A stretch of 64,000 nt of DNA from Herbaspirillum sp. (GCF_017744395.1 NZ_JAGIBI010000001.1:124001-188000); one strand, 5' to 3'. Shown: positions 10,888 through 21,002, numbered from the stretch's first letter. The notes: generated by a model from the sequence alone, not told the origin. Made by a program: numbers and translations.

Positions 10888-12981
10888 GTGAGTGCTCCAG
10901 AAGATACCGCCGTTCCGGAAACACCAGGTATCCATGATGCCGAAATCGAACAATTGTTCGGCGCCGGAGGGGCGCTGGGCGGTAGCGTAGGCAGCTACCG
11001 GCCGCGCCATTCGCAGACCGAGATGGCCAAGGCGATCGCCTCGGCCATCGCCAACCAGGGAACCCTGATCGCCGAAGCCGGCACCGGCACCGGCAAGACC
11101 TTCGCCTACCTGGTGCCGGCATTGCTGTGGGGCGGCAAGGTGATCGTCTCCACCGGCACCAAGACGCTGCAGGACCAGCTCTACACGCGCGACATCCCGA
11201 CCGTGCGCCGCGCCTTGCAGGCGCCGGTATCGGTGGCGCTGCTGAAGGGGCGTTCCAATTACGTCTGCCATTTCCACCTTGAGCGCACGCTGCAAAACGG
11301 CCGCCTGACCGCGCGCGAGGACGTCGGCTACCTGCGCGAAATCTCGCGCTTCGTCAAAACCACCTCTTCCGGCGACAAGGCTGAGCTGTCCCAGGTGCCA
11401 GAGACGGCTTCGGTCTGGAACCTGGTCACTTCCACCCGCGACACCTGTTTCGGTTCCGAGTGCCAGTACTACCAGGATTGCTTCGTCATGAAGGCGCGCA
11501 AGGAAGCCCAGCAGGCCGACGTGGTGGTGGTCAACCACCACCTGTTCTTCGCCGACGTCGCGCTCAAGGACACCGGCATCGCCGAGCTGCTGCCGGCGGC
11601 CAACACGGTGATTTTCGACGAGGCGCACCAGTTGCCCGAAACGGCCACGCTGTTCTTCGGCGAGACGGTGTCGACCTCTCAGGTGTTGGAATTGTGCCGC
11701 GACGTGCTGGCCGAAGGCCTGTCGCACGCTCGCGACGGCGCCGACTGGGCGCGCCTGGTGGCGCCGGTGGAGCGGGCCGCGCGCGACTTGCGGCTGGTCT
11801 TCCCGGAAGACTCGGTGCGCCTGGCGCTCAACCAGATCGCCGCCTCCAGCCCGTTCTTCCCGGCGCTGGATACGCTCAAGGACTGCATGGACGACATGAT
11901 CGCCGTGCTGGAAAAGCAGGCCGAGCGCGCCGAGACCATCCAGCAATGCCGCGACCGCGCCAAGGAAATCCTGTACCAGCTGGAAAACTGGAACGGCCCG
12001 TTGGAAGCGGCCCCGGCCAAGCCCGCGGCGGGCAAGAAAGGCGACGGGGAAGAACCGCCCCAGGAAAAGCAGTTCTACGTGCAATGGGTGGAGGCTTACG
12101 CGTCGTCGCTGCAGCTGCACCGCACGCCGCTGTCGATCGCCCCGATCTTCAACAAGCAGCGCGAAGGCACGCCGCGCTCATGGATCTTCACTTCGGCCAC
12201 GCTGGCGGTGAAGCGTGACTTCAACCACTATGCGGCCCAGATGGGATTGTGGAACGAGCCGGCCCAATCCTGGCCGAGCCCGTTCGACTACGAGCGGCAG
12301 GGCATCCTGTACGTGCCGCAAAACCTGCCGCAACCCAATTCCTTCGAATACACCGACGCCGTCATCGACGCCGCCTTGCCCATCATCGAAGCCGCCGGCG
12401 GCCGCTGCTTCTTCCTGTGCACCACATTGCGCGCGGTCAACCGCACCGCCGAGCGCCTGCGCACCGAGTTCGAGGCGCGCAAGCTGCCTTATCCGCTGTT
12501 CGTCCAGGGCGAGGCCGGGCGCACCGAACTGCTGGACCGTTTCCGGGCCGCCGGCAACGGCGTGCTGATCGGCAGCCAGAGTTTCTGGGAGGGCGTGGAC
12601 GTGCGCGGCGACGCGCTGTCGCTGGTGATCATCGACAAGCTGCCGTTCTCGCCGCCGGACGATCCGGTGCTGGCCGCGCGCATTGCCGAGATGGAAAAGC
12701 AGGGCATGAACGGTTTCGTACACCACCAGTTGCCGTCGGCCATCATCAACCTCAAGCAGGGCGCGGGGCGCCTGATCCGCGACGAGGGCGACCGAGGCGT
12801 GCTGATGATCTGCGATCCCCGCATCATCACCAAGAACTACGGCCGCCGCATCTGGCAGAGCCTGCCGCCGTTCAAGCGCACCCGCGAGGCCGCCGTGGTG
12901 CAGGAATTCTTCCGCCAGCAGGCCGCTGCCCGCGTGGCGGAAGAGGCCGCCGCGCAGCAGCCTGAACCGGACCTGGCCTGA
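10888..12981 (+). CDS. ATP-dependent DNA helicase of the DinG/YoaA (XPD-like) family
   Basis: This is a superfamily-2 5'-3' helicase of 697 residues. Walker A is AGTGTGKT (64-71) and the DEAH box is IFDEAHQLPE (DEAH at 244-247). Four cysteines at 127, 187, 192 and 198 (YVCHFH, TCFGSECQYYQDC) match the [4Fe-4S] cluster of XPD/DinG/YoaA proteins. The C-terminal helicase motifs SFWEGVDVRG and QGAGRLIRDEGDRG are present. The start is GTG 10888, with ACAGG about 11 nt upstream. Length and lack of an exonuclease domain fit YoaA, which in E. coli works with the clamp loader in damage tolerance; I leave the symbol blank because YoaA and DinG cannot be told apart safely here. Confidence 0.93.
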   Translation: MSAPEDTAVPETPGIHDAEIEQLFGAGGALGGSVGSYRPRHSQTEMAKAIASAIANQGTLIAEAGTGTGKTFAYLVPALLWGGKVIVSTGTKTLQDQLYTRDIPTVRRALQAPVSVALLKGRSNYVCHFHLERTLQNGRLTAREDVGYLREISRFVKTTSSGDKAELSQVPETASVWNLVTSTRDTCFGSECQYYQDCFVMKARKEAQQADVVVVNHHLFFADVALKDTGIAELLPAANTVIFDEAHQLPETATLFFGETVSTSQVLELCRDVLAEGLSHARDGADWARLVAPVERAARDLRLVFPEDSVRLALNQIAASSPFFPALDTLKDCMDDMIAVLEKQAERAETIQQCRDRAKEILYQLENWNGPLEAAPAKPAAGKKGDGEEPPQEKQFYVQWVEAYASSLQLHRTPLSIAPIFNKQREGTPRSWIFTSATLAVKRDFNHYAAQMGLWNEPAQSWPSPFDYERQGILYVPQNLPQPNSFEYTDAVIDAALPIIEAAGGRCFFLCTTLRAVNRTAERLRTEFEARKLPYPLFVQGEAGRTELLDRFRAAGNGVLIGSQSFWEGVDVRGDALSLVIIDKLPFSPPDDPVLAARIAEMEKQGMNGFVHHQLPSAIINLKQGAGRLIRDEGDRGVLMICDPRIITKNYGRRIWQSLPPFKRTREAAVVQEFFRQQAAARVAEEAAAQQPEPDLA

Positions 12982-12984
12982 GAG

Positions 12985-13935
12985 ATGTCGAGCCTGACTT
13001 CACTGGTGCCGGTCAGGGCCTCCGAACTGGCGCTGGGAATCGCTTCTCCCTGGCCCATCTACAACCAGGCCGGCGAACTGCTGCTGGCGCGCGGCACCAT
13101 CATCGAAACCCAGGGGCAACTGGACGGGCTGGTCGAGAACGGCCTGTACCGCAATGCCAACTGGGTCAGCGAACCCGATACCGAGTCGGTGCCGCTGCCG
13201 CAATCGCGCGACGAGCTGCGCAAGAAGCTGGCGGAAGGCAAGCCCCCCTTGAAGCCTGCGGCCGCCGTGCGCGGCGCCGAGAGCGTGATCACGCTGGACC
13301 AGGTGCGCTGGCAGATCGGCGATACCTTGTGGCTGCAATTCAAGGACGATGCCCAGCAGCGCTACAGCGTCAGCCTGGTCGGCTGTCTGCCCAACAAGAG
13401 CGTGCTGGTGACCGCGCCGATGAAGGACGGCAAGCAACTGTTCATCCGCGAAGGCCAGGCCCTGGTGGTGCGCGCGCTTTCCGGCAAGCGTGCCTATGCC
13501 TTCAGCGCGAACCTGGTCAAGTATCAGCAGACGCCATTCGTGTACCTGCATTTGTCGTGTCCGCGCGAAGTGCGCAGCACCGTGATCCGCCGGGATGCGC
13601 GCGTACCGGTCAGCGTGGAGGGATTCCTGTCCTTGGGCGGCGCCAGTCCCTTGCCGGCCAGGATGGTGGACTTGAGCATGGGCGGGGCATCGCTGGTGGC
13701 GCCGACGCTGCCGGGGCGGGTTGCGGCGCAGAAAGGGGCCAACGGGCAACTGCGTTTCGTCGCTTCGGTGGCGGACCAGCAACTGAACCTGGAGCTGCCG
13801 CTGGTATTGCGCGCCGCCGAGCCTGCGGGCGATCCGGATCACCTGAAGTACGGGGTCGAGTTTGCCGGGCTGGCCGTGCGCGACAGGCTGGTGCTCTCGG
13901 CCTACGTCTATCAGGAGTTGAGCGCGCAGGAATAG
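12985..13935 (+). CDS. PilZ-domain protein (YcgR-like, candidate c-di-GMP receptor)
   Basis: This 316-residue protein has a C-terminal PilZ domain. The RxxxR motif is at 202-206 (IRRDARVPV) and the D/NxSxxG motif at 229-234 (DLSMGGAS), the two elements that bind cyclic di-GMP. A preceding beta-rich domain (about 100-195) resembles the YcgR N-terminal region. The first 60 residues may be a further small module. It begins 3 nt after the helicase stop codon and is therefore probably co-transcribed with it. YcgR proteins slow flagellar motors, but no flagellar gene is nearby, so the target is unknown. Confidence 0.8.
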   Translation: MSSLTSLVPVRASELALGIASPWPIYNQAGELLLARGTIIETQGQLDGLVENGLYRNANWVSEPDTESVPLPQSRDELRKKLAEGKPPLKPAAAVRGAESVITLDQVRWQIGDTLWLQFKDDAQQRYSVSLVGCLPNKSVLVTAPMKDGKQLFIREGQALVVRALSGKRAYAFSANLVKYQQTPFVYLHLSCPREVRSTVIRRDARVPVSVEGFLSLGGASPLPARMVDLSMGGASLVAPTLPGRVAAQKGANGQLRFVASVADQQLNLELPLVLRAAEPAGDPDHLKYGVEFAGLAVRDRLVLSAYVYQELSAQE

Positions 13936-13995
13936 TGGCCTGCGGCAGCGGCGCCGAACGTCGGCGCGGCGCGATTTTGTCTGCCGAGGCGCGGA

Positions 13996-14022
13996 TTGTT
14001 GACCCCGGGCTTCGGTTAAAAT
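13996..14022 (+). promoter_or_regulatory. Candidate surE promoter (TAAAAT -10)
   Basis: TAAAAT at 14017-14022 lies directly before the surE start codon at 14030. Possible -35 elements are TTGTTG (13996-14001, spacer 15) or TTGACC (13999-14004, spacer 12); both spacings are short. If this -10 is used, transcription begins at or within a few bases of the start codon. Confidence 0.45.
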
Positions 14023-14029
14023 GCAGCCA

Positions 14030-14767
14030 ATGAAAATCCTGATCAGCAACGACGATGGCTACCTCGCGCCCGGCATCAATGCCCTGGCCGAAGCGCTTGC
14101 GCCCATCGCCGACATCACTGTCGTCGCGCCGGACAGCAACCGTTCCGGCAGTTCCAATTCGCTCACGCTGGATCGCCCGCTGTGGGTGGAGCAAGCCGCC
14201 AACGGTTTCTACTATCTCAACGGCACGCCGTCCGATTGCGTCCACGTGGCGCTGACCGGGCTGCTCAAGGAGCGGCCCGACCTGATCGTCTCCGGCATCA
14301 ACCAGGGACAGAACATGGGCGACGACACGCTGTACTCGGGCACCGTCGCGGCAGCGACCGAAGGTTTCCTGTTCGGCATCCCGTCGATCGCTTTTTCGCA
14401 GTTGCACAAAGGCTGGGCGGAGCTGAAAGCGGCGGCGCGCATCGCGCGCGAAGTGGTCGAGCGCCAGTTCGACGCCTTGCCCAAGCCGTACCTGCTCAAC
14501 GTCAATATTCCCAATCTGCCCTACGAAGAACTGAAGGGGTGCGTAGCCACGCGCCTGGGCAAGCGCCACATGTCCGAGCCGGTGCACAAGCTGACCGACC
14601 CGCACGGGCGCGACCTGTACTGGATCGGCCCGGCGGGCGCGGCCAAGGATGCCGGCGAGGGCACCGATTTCCACGCGACCGCGCAGGGCTATGTCTCGGT
14701 TACCCCGTTGCAGATCGACCTGACCCACAACGCCCAGCTGGACAACCTGAAGAAAGCGCTTGCATGA
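14030..14767 (+). CDS. surE: 5'/3'-nucleotidase SurE
   Basis: SurE is a metal-dependent nucleoside monophosphate phosphatase linked to stationary-phase survival. The 245-residue protein begins [16 protein letters not shown], where the DD pair is the metal ligand of the family. [14 protein letters not shown] and [23 protein letters not shown] complete the active site. ATG 14030 is chosen over ATG 14021, because [10 protein letters not shown] is the conserved start and no ribosome site is seen for either. The stop codon overlaps the pcm start as ATGA. The order surE-pcm-nlpD-rpoS is the conserved stationary-phase cluster. Confidence 0.96.
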   Translation: MKILISNDDGYLAPGINALAEALAPIADITVVAPDSNRSGSSNSLTLDRPLWVEQAANGFYYLNGTPSDCVHVALTGLLKERPDLIVSGINQGQNMGDDTLYSGTVAAATEGFLFGIPSIAFSQLHKGWAELKAAARIAREVVERQFDALPKPYLLNVNIPNLPYEELKGCVATRLGKRHMSEPVHKLTDPHGRDLYWIGPAGAAKDAGEGTDFHATAQGYVSVTPLQIDLTHNAQLDNLKKALA

Positions 14768-15765
14768 GCGAAAAGCCGAGCCGCTTTCCGCTGAGCCTGT
14801 CCTCGGTGGTCGACAAGAAAAAGAACGGCGTCGCTTCCGCCAAGACGGCGGCCGGCGGTGTGCGGCCGCAAGCCACCACGCAGACCGCTGCGAAGAATGC
14901 GGCGCTGTCTTCGCAGCGAACGGAACGTTCCGTGCCCAAGCCGCTCAATCCGGTACAGCAAGGACTGTCGCAGGCCTTGCGTCCCCAGCCTGCGCCGCTG
15001 CCGGCAGCGGCCCGGCCGCAGGCGCCGGTACAACCGCTGTTGAGCGCCGCCCCGGCGCCCAGGACGGCGGTCAGGAATGTGATGACGGTTACCCAGACCA
15101 ACAATTCCAGCCATGCCTCGCCGCTGGCATCCGAAGCGGTGCGCCGCGCGATGGCGGCGCGCGTGGCCAAGCAGGGCGTGGCCGATGCCAAGGTGCTGGC
15201 CGCGCTGGAGGCGGTGCCGCGCCATATGTTCGTCGAGCCGGGGCTGGCCAGCCAGGCCTATATCGACGCTTCCCTGCCGATCGGCCACCACCAGACCATT
15301 TCCCAGCCTTATATCGTGGCGCGCATGATAGAAATCATGCGCCAGAACGGCAACGGCGGCCGGCTCGACCGCGTGCTGGAGATTGGCACCGGCTGCGGCT
15401 ACCAGGCGGCGGTGCTGTCACGGGTGGCGGGGGAGGTGTATTCGATCGAACGCATCAAGCCGTTGCATGAACTGGCCAAGAACAATCTGCGGCCGTTGAG
15501 AATCGCAAATATCCGCTTGCATTACGGAGATGGTATGCTTGGCTTGCCCCAGGTGGCGCCGTTCGACGGCATCATTTTGGCCGCGGCAGGCCTCGAGGTG
15601 CCGCAAGCCTTGCTGGAGCAACTGGCAGTAGGCGGCCGTCTGGTGGCGCCGGTGGGCGCGCGCCAGCAAGTGCTTGAGCTGATCGAGCGCGTAGGCAAAA
15701 ACGAATGGAGCAGCACGACCATGGAGCAGTGCCATTTCGTGCCGTTGCGGCCGGGAACGGTGTAA
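14764..15765 (+). CDS. pcm: Protein-L-isoaspartate O-methyltransferase with long N-terminal extension
   Basis: This enzyme methylates L-isoaspartyl residues in aged proteins with S-adenosylmethionine, starting their repair. The catalytic domain occupies roughly residues 118-333, with VPRHMFVEP, the family signature [19 protein letters not shown], and the SAM-binding [16 protein letters not shown]. The whole protein has 333 residues, against about 208 in E. coli. The first 115 or so residues are a low-complexity Ala/Pro/Gln/Lys region. The start ATG overlaps the surE stop (ATGA), which supports translational coupling and argues that the extension is translated. Confidence 0.93.
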   Translation: MSEKPSRFPLSLSSVVDKKKNGVASAKTAAGGVRPQATTQTAAKNAALSSQRTERSVPKPLNPVQQGLSQALRPQPAPLPAAARPQAPVQPLLSAAPAPRTAVRNVMTVTQTNNSSHASPLASEAVRRAMAARVAKQGVADAKVLAALEAVPRHMFVEPGLASQAYIDASLPIGHHQTISQPYIVARMIEIMRQNGNGGRLDRVLEIGTGCGYQAAVLSRVAGEVYSIERIKPLHELAKNNLRPLRIANIRLHYGDGMLGLPQVAPFDGIILAAAGLEVPQALLEQLAVGGRLVAPVGARQQVLELIERVGKNEWSSTTMEQCHFVPLRPGTV

Positions 15766-15957
15766 GGCGGAGCTGGCGAGCGTGCGCCTATTGGCTCGTT
15801 ATAGGATGGATTGGCGCCAGTATCAAGATCGGCGGCAAATTGTCGAAACCGGCACAGGGTGGGAGCGGCAGGCATGCGCGACGGCGGTGTTGCCCTGGAT
15901 GAACTTCTCGCGCAGGCAGCGAGTCAACTAGCGTTGTACAAAATTTACAGTAAGAGC

Positions 15958-16929
15958 ATGAAGAAAATTCGTTTGGCTGTGTTGGGGAGCGTCGTTGGGA
16001 TATTGGCTGCTTGCAGCTCGGCGCCCAAGCAGCAGGCACCGGTGGTCGAGCGTACCAGCAGCGGCAAGGCGGCCGATGCGGCACCGGCGTCGGCGGCTCC
16101 CGCAGCTCCGGCCGGGCGCGGCTACTACACGGTGAAGAAGGGCGACACCCTGTATCGCATCGCGCTGGAGTCCGGCCAAAACTATCGCGACATCGTCAGT
16201 TGGAACAACCTGACCAACCCGAACGATATCAAGGTCGACCAGGTGTTGCGCGTGGCGCCGCCTGACGGCAACGGCGGCCAGGCGCAGACGGCGGCTGTCG
16301 CCGCGGCGCCGGCCTCTGGCATCGAAGTCAAGCCGCTGGGAGCGCCAGGCGCGGCACCGGCGGCCGGTGCTGCCGGCGCGTCGAACAAGACCGGTCCGCG
16401 CGGCGACAAGCGGGCGTATTCCGACAGCGCGCTGGCGGAACTGGAGAAGCCGGACTCGGCGAATGCGCCGGCTGCGGCCGCAGCCGCTTCGCCTGCGGCG
16501 CCGTCCAAGGCTGAGCCCGCCCATCCGGCCGAAAAACCGGTGGCGCCGGCGGCAAGCGAGGACGAGGGCGTGTCCTGGATGTGGCCGGCCGATGGCAAGG
16601 TGGTCGGCACCTTCGAGGGCGGCAAGAAGGGCCTGGACATCGCCGGCAAGTCCGGCCAGGCAGTGATGGCCGCCGGTGCGGGCAAGGTCATGTATGCCGG
16701 CAGCGGCATCCGCGGCTACGGCAACCTGGTGATCATCAAGCATACCAATAACCTGTTGTCGGCCTACGCGCACAACAAGACCATCCTGGTCAAGGAAGGC
16801 CAGAGCGTGACCAAGGGGCAGAAGATCGCCGAGATGGGCAACTCCGACAGCGACAATGTGAAGCTGCACTTTGAAATTCGCCAGCAGGGCAAGCCTGTTG
16901 ATCCTTCCAAATATTTACCGCCACGGTAG
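15958..16929 (+). CDS. nlpD: Murein hydrolase activator NlpD (LysM and degenerate LytM domains, lipoprotein)
   Basis: This is an outer-membrane lipoprotein that activates the amidase AmiC during daughter-cell separation. The 323-residue protein has a lipobox with Cys19 (GILAAC). A LysM domain at about 55-100 starts with YYTVKKGDTLYRIALESGQN. A long Ala/Pro linker leads to a C-terminal LytM/M23 domain. That domain is degenerate: the usual HxGxD metal site reads KKGLD and the HxH site reads KLHFEIR, so it should be a regulator rather than a hydrolase. ATG 15958 (MKKIRLAVLG) is the lipoprotein start; the frame is open upstream. rpoS follows after 3 nt. Confidence 0.93.
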   Translation: MKKIRLAVLGSVVGILAACSSAPKQQAPVVERTSSGKAADAAPASAAPAAPAGRGYYTVKKGDTLYRIALESGQNYRDIVSWNNLTNPNDIKVDQVLRVAPPDGNGGQAQTAAVAAAPASGIEVKPLGAPGAAPAAGAAGASNKTGPRGDKRAYSDSALAELEKPDSANAPAAAAAASPAAPSKAEPAHPAEKPVAPAASEDEGVSWMWPADGKVVGTFEGGKKGLDIAGKSGQAVMAAGAGKVMYAGSGIRGYGNLVIIKHTNNLLSAYAHNKTILVKEGQSVTKGQKIAEMGNSDSDNVKLHFEIRQQGKPVDPSKYLPPR

Positions 16930-16932
16930 CTT

Positions 16933-17952
16933 ATGAGCAGCAATCGCCGCGATCATTTGCCGGACCACGATCCTCACAGCGAGGATATTGACGATCCCAT
17001 CGAGGAGATCGATGAGGCTGAAGTGATCGATGGCGATCCCGCCGCCGCCGTGGAGCAGCAGGAGCCGGTGGTGGCCGAAGGCGTGGACGAGCTCAAGAAG
17101 GTGCTCGCCGCCGAGCTTTCCACCGATACCACCCAGCACTACCTCAACAAGATCGGCGCCAAGCCGTTGCTGACGGCGGCAGAGGAATTGCATTACGCTA
17201 CCCTGGCCAAGCAGGGCGAGTTCATCGCGCGGCAGAAGATGATCGAGCACAACCTGCGGCTGGTGGTCTCCATCGCCAAGCATTACATCAACCGCGGCGT
17301 GGCCTTGCTGGACCTGATCGAGGAAGGCAACCTCGGCCTCATGCGCGCCATCGACAAGTTCGAACCCGAGCGCGGCTTCCGTTTTTCGACCTATGCCACC
17401 TGGTGGATACGCCAGAGCATCGAGCGCGCCATCATGAACCAGGCGCGTACCGTGCGCCTGCCGGTGCACATGGTGCGCGAGCTGAACCAGATCCTGCGCG
17501 CCAAGTACCACCTGGAGGCGCAGCAGCGCGACGGCCGCGACGCCAGCGCCGAGGATATCGCCCATCTGGTCGAGCGGCCGGTGGAAGAGGTGCAGGACGT
17601 GCTGGCTCTCTCCGAGCACGCCGCGTCGCTGGATACCCCGCTGGACAACGACCCGCAGGCCAGCCTGATGGACCTGCTGCCGAGCGCCGTGGAAGAAAAC
17701 CCCGACACCCGCGCCGAAAGCCATGAAATGGCGATCCTGATCCGCGAATGGCTCAAGAGCCTGTCGGAAAAGCAGCGGGTGATCGTGGCGCGCCGCTTCG
17801 GCCTGGACAACGACGATCCTTCCACGCTGGAGCAGTTGGCCGGCGAAATGGGCATCACCCGCGAGCGGGTGCGCCAGGTGCAGCAGGAGGCGCTGGTCAA
17901 GCTCAAGCGGCTGCTGGCGTCGCGCGGCGTCAGCCGCGACGCCTTGTTCTGA
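16933..17952 (+). CDS. rpoS: RNA polymerase sigma factor RpoS
   Basis: This is the general stress and stationary-phase sigma factor, 339 residues long. A Glu/Asp-rich N-terminal tail (1-60) precedes sigma region 1.2, [11 protein letters not shown]. Region 2 ([34 protein letters not shown] onward, then [19 protein letters not shown]) follows, then region 3. Region 4 has the helix-turn-helix [19 protein letters not shown]. Its place directly after nlpD separates it from the vegetative sigma factor RpoD. In E. coli the main rpoS promoter lies inside nlpD; I did not identify one here. Confidence 0.96.
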   Translation: MSSNRRDHLPDHDPHSEDIDDPIEEIDEAEVIDGDPAAAVEQQEPVVAEGVDELKKVLAAELSTDTTQHYLNKIGAKPLLTAAEELHYATLAKQGEFIARQKMIEHNLRLVVSIAKHYINRGVALLDLIEEGNLGLMRAIDKFEPERGFRFSTYATWWIRQSIERAIMNQARTVRLPVHMVRELNQILRAKYHLEAQQRDGRDASAEDIAHLVERPVEEVQDVLALSEHAASLDTPLDNDPQASLMDLLPSAVEENPDTRAESHEMAILIREWLKSLSEKQRVIVARRFGLDNDDPSTLEQLAGEMGITRERVRQVQQEALVKLKRLLASRGVSRDALF

Positions 17953-18120
17953 GCGGCATTTACTGATGATTTGTGCGCCCGCCTGCGGCGCACTGTCGCT
18001 GTTTCTTCCGGTGAACGTTGCGCGGGGTGCGCGTCGCGCTTCCCTCAGGCCCCCGGATCGCGGACAATACCGCTTTTGTTTTCCGGCAGCGGGCATTCGC
18101 CCCACCTCGAAGTTTCCCTC

Positions 18121-19482
18121 ATGCAACAAGACATCATCATTGAAATCAAGTCGCTCGACATGGACGGGCGCGGCGTCGGCCATCTCGAGAACGAGGACGG
18201 CACCCAGGGCAAGGTAATCTTCGTCGAGGGCGCCTTGCCCGGCGAGCGGGTCAGCTTCTCTTCCTTCCGCAAGAAACCCAAGTGGGAAGCGGCCACCATG
18301 ACGGCGCTGCACAGCGAATCGTCGTTGCGGGTCAAGCCGCGTTGCGAATATTTCGGCAACTGCGGCGGCTGCGCCATGCAGCACCTGGAGCCGTCCGCGC
18401 AGGTGGCGATGAAGCAGCGCGTGCTGGAAGACAACCTCTGGCACCTCGGCAAAACCAAGGCCGAAACCATGCTGCGCCCGATCTACGGGCCGACCTGGGG
18501 CTATCGCTACCGCGCCCGCATCTCGGTGCGCTATGTGGCCAAGAAGGGCGGCGTACTGGTGGGCTTCCACGAGAAGCGTTCGTCCTTCATCGCCGACATG
18601 AAGACCTGCGAGATCCTGCCGCCCAATGTCTCGGCCATGCTGGTGCCGCTGCGTGAGCTGGTGGCCGGTCTGTCGATCCGCGACCGCATGCCGCAGATCG
18701 AGCTGGCGGTGGGCGAGGGCGACGACGGCGCCAAGGTCACGGTGCTGGTGCTGCGCATCATGGAAGCGCTGAATGCGGCCGACGAGGCCAGCCTGAAGGC
18801 CTTCGCCGACCTGCACAAGGTCGAATGGTGGCTGCAGACCAAGGGGCCGGATACGGCCGCGCCTTACTATCCGGCGCAGTCGAAGCTGCAGTACACGCTG
18901 CCGGAATTCGGCATCCGCATGCCGTTCAAGCCGACCGACTTCACCCAGGTCAACCACCAGATCAACCGCGTGCTGGTTGGGCGCGCGCTGCGCCTGCTGG
19001 ATGTGCAGCCGCAAGACCGCGTGGCCGACCTGTTCTGCGGCCTGGGCAATTTCACGCTGCCGCTGGCCACGCAGGCGCGCGAGGTGGTGGGCATCGAAGG
19101 CAGCACCGCGCTGACCGAGCGCGCGCTGGACAATGCCAAGGTCAACGGCGTGGACGGCAAGACGACGTTCTACTGCCGCAACCTGTTCGAAGCCAAGCCC
19201 GAGGATTTCGTCGCGCTGGGCAAGTTCGACCGCATGCTGATCGACCCGCCGCGCGAAGGGGCGATGGAGGTATGCAAGGCCTTGGTCGAATTGCCGCCGG
19301 AGCAGCAGCACCTGAAGCCCAAGCGTATCGTCTACGTTTCGTGCAACCCTGCCACGCTGGCGCGCGACGCCGGCGTGCTGGTGCATCTGGGCGGCTACGT
19401 GCTGAAGCACGCGGGCGTGGTCAACATGTTCCCGCATACGGCCCACGTCGAGTCGATCGCGGTATTCGACCTGCCGCAGTAA
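18121..19482 (+). CDS. rlmD: 23S rRNA (uracil-1939-C5)-methyltransferase
   Basis: RlmD methylates U1939 of 23S rRNA using SAM. The 453-residue protein starts with a TRAM RNA-binding domain (about 1-60, [15 protein letters not shown]). The [4Fe-4S] cysteines are in [11 protein letters not shown] (75, 81, 84), with a fourth in KTCEILPP. The SAM-binding [16 protein letters not shown] is followed by the catalytic-Cys motif [15 protein letters not shown] 18121 ([10 protein letters not shown]) is chosen; the frame is open from 17971 but the extra residues do not fit the family. It ends against a bidirectional terminator shared with the convergent membrane-protein gene. Confidence 0.95.
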   Translation: MQQDIIIEIKSLDMDGRGVGHLENEDGTQGKVIFVEGALPGERVSFSSFRKKPKWEAATMTALHSESSLRVKPRCEYFGNCGGCAMQHLEPSAQVAMKQRVLEDNLWHLGKTKAETMLRPIYGPTWGYRYRARISVRYVAKKGGVLVGFHEKRSSFIADMKTCEILPPNVSAMLVPLRELVAGLSIRDRMPQIELAVGEGDDGAKVTVLVLRIMEALNAADEASLKAFADLHKVEWWLQTKGPDTAAPYYPAQSKLQYTLPEFGIRMPFKPTDFTQVNHQINRVLVGRALRLLDVQPQDRVADLFCGLGNFTLPLATQAREVVGIEGSTALTERALDNAKVNGVDGKTTFYCRNLFEAKPEDFVALGKFDRMLIDPPREGAMEVCKALVELPPEQQHLKPKRIVYVSCNPATLARDAGVLVHLGGYVLKHAGVVNMFPHTAHVESIAVFDLPQ

Positions 19483-19497
19483 GTCTTGGTCGTCAGG

Positions 19498-19533
19498 CAA
19501 CAAAAAAGCCGGCTTGCGCCGGCTTTTTTGTTG
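19498..19533. terminator. Bidirectional terminator between rlmD and the BI-1 family gene
   Basis: A 16-bp perfect stem, with AAAAAAGCCGGC in one arm, a TTGC loop and GCCGGCTTTTTT in the other, lies between two convergent genes. Runs of T occur on both strands, so it can stop transcription from either side. Confidence 0.93.
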
Positions 19534-19547
19534 TTGGAGAGGCAATC

Positions 19548-20240
19548 TCAGTCGCGGTTACCGCCCAGGATGCCCAGGATCGAGAGCAGGTTCACGAAGA
19601 CGTTGTAGACGTCCAGGTAGATCGCCAGCGTGGCCGAGATGTAGTTGGTTTCGCCGCCGTTCACCACTTGCTGCACGTCGAACAGGATGTAGGCCGAGAA
19701 GATGGCGATGGCCACGACCGAAATGGTCAGTTGCAGCGCCGGCAGGTGCAGGAAGACGTTGGCCAGCGAAGCCACCAGGATCACCAGCACGCCGGCGAAC
19801 AGGAATTTGCCCAGGCCGGAGAAGTCGCGCTTGGAAACGGTGACGATGGTGGCCATGCCGCCGAAGATGATGGCGGTGCCGCCGAAGGCCGTCATGATCA
19901 GGCCGGCGCCGTTGGAGAAGCCCAGCGTGAATTCGATCAGGCGCGACAGCATCAGGCCCATGAAGAAGGTGAAGCCCAGCAGCACGGCCACGCCCAGGCC
20001 GGAGTTCTTGGTCTTTTCAATGGCGTAGAAGAAGCCGAAGGCGATCGCCAGGAACAGCACGAAGCCGATCATCGGGCTGCCGGCGAACAGGCTGAAATGC
20101 AGTTGCACGCCCAGCCAGGCGCCCAGCACGGTCGGGATCATCGACAGCGCCAGCAGCCAGTAGGTGTTGCGCAGCACGCGGTTGCGCGTGGCCAGGCCGG
20201 TGCTCGAATGGCCGAAAGTGGTGTCCAGATGTTGGTTCAT
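19548..20240 (-). CDS. Bax inhibitor-1/YccA family inner-membrane protein
   Basis: This 230-residue protein has about seven hydrophobic segments and the family's C-terminal signature with the conserved acidic residues (AYILFDVQQVVNG, then YLDVYNVFVNLLSILG). Bacterial members include YccA, which modulates FtsH proteolysis of membrane proteins, and YbhL; the role of this copy is not known. The start ATG at 20240 (MNQHLDTTFG) has a strong GGAGGA ribosome site 6 nt upstream. The gene is divergent from ndk and convergent with rlmD. If it acts like YccA, hflK and hflC 11 kb away would be functional partners of FtsH. Confidence 0.9.
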   Translation of the reverse strand: MNQHLDTTFGHSSTGLATRNRVLRNTYWLLALSMIPTVLGAWLGVQLHFSLFAGSPMIGFVLFLAIAFGFFYAIEKTKNSGLGVAVLLGFTFFMGLMLSRLIEFTLGFSNGAGLIMTAFGGTAIIFGGMATIVTVSKRDFSGLGKFLFAGVLVILVASLANVFLHLPALQLTISVVAIAIFSAYILFDVQQVVNGGETNYISATLAIYLDVYNVFVNLLSILGILGGNRD

Positions 20241-20408
20241 TTGTCCTCCTGAAGCGTTGAAATGCGAGCGACAGCATAGCATGCCGCATGATGATTAAGA
20301 CAAGTTGCCGGACGGCCAAGTTCGAGGTTGCGGCCGGATAATCGCCAAATCGATCGTAAAGGCCATCCCGCAAGCCTCGAATTGCGATGTTAGTTGATGG
20401 TTTCATGC

Positions 20409-20414
20409 TAAAAT
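20409..20414 (+). promoter_or_regulatory. Candidate ndk -10 box (TAAAAT)
   Basis: TAAAAT lies 64 nt before the ndk start, in the AT-rich part of the 237-bp divergent intergenic region. TTGCGA at 20382-20387 is the nearest -35-like sequence, but the spacer of 21 is long. The rest of this intergenic region shows no other feature that I can support. Confidence 0.35.
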
Positions 20415-20477
20415 ACAAGGTTCATTGGATTATCACTTATTGGCTTTAAGCCATTATTTTTATTGGAGTTTTTTCTC

Positions 20478-20903
20478 ATGGCAATTCAACGCACCCTGTC
20501 GATCATCAAGCCGGACGCCGTCGCTAAGAACGTGATCGGCCAGATCTATACCCGTTTCGAAAACGCCGGCCTGAAGATCGTCGCTGCGCGCATGGCCCAA
20601 CTGTCGCGCGCCGAAGCCGAAGGCTTCTACGCCGTGCACCGCGAGCGTCCTTTCTTCAAGGATCTGGTGGACTTCATGGTTTCCGGCCCGGTCGTGATCC
20701 AAGTGCTGGAAGGCGAAGGCGCGATCCTGAAGAACCGCGACCTGATGGGCGCCACCGACCCGAAGAAGGCTGAGAAGGGCACCATCCGCGCCGACTTCGC
20801 CGACTCCATCGACGCCAACGCCGTGCACGGTTCGGACGCCGAAGAAACCGCCAAGGTCGAAATCGCTTATTTCTTCCCGGCACTGAACGTCTATTCGCGT
20901 TAA
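20478..20903 (+). CDS. ndk: Nucleoside diphosphate kinase
   Basis: Ndk moves the terminal phosphate between nucleoside triphosphates and diphosphates by a phospho-histidine intermediate, balancing NTP and dNTP pools. The 141-residue length is that of the family. It has the start [18 protein letters not shown], the [11 protein letters not shown] segment, and the active-site loop [20 protein letters not shown], whose His is the phosphorylated one. ATG 20478 has TGGAG 10 nt upstream. It heads the run ndk-rlmN-(gap)-rodZ-ispG-hisS, a conserved order in many gammaproteobacteria and betaproteobacteria. Confidence 0.97.
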   Translation: MAIQRTLSIIKPDAVAKNVIGQIYTRFENAGLKIVAARMAQLSRAEAEGFYAVHRERPFFKDLVDFMVSGPVVIQVLEGEGAILKNRDLMGATDPKKAEKGTIRADFADSIDANAVHGSDAEETAKVEIAYFFPALNVYSR

Positions 20904-21002
20904 TCTGTACCTGTTTTTAATCGGTTTTCCGGATTTGGGCGGAAACCGGCGCAGCAATCCTTGCCGCCGCGCCTTTCCGTCCGGGTTCCAGCCGAAGGCA
21001 TC

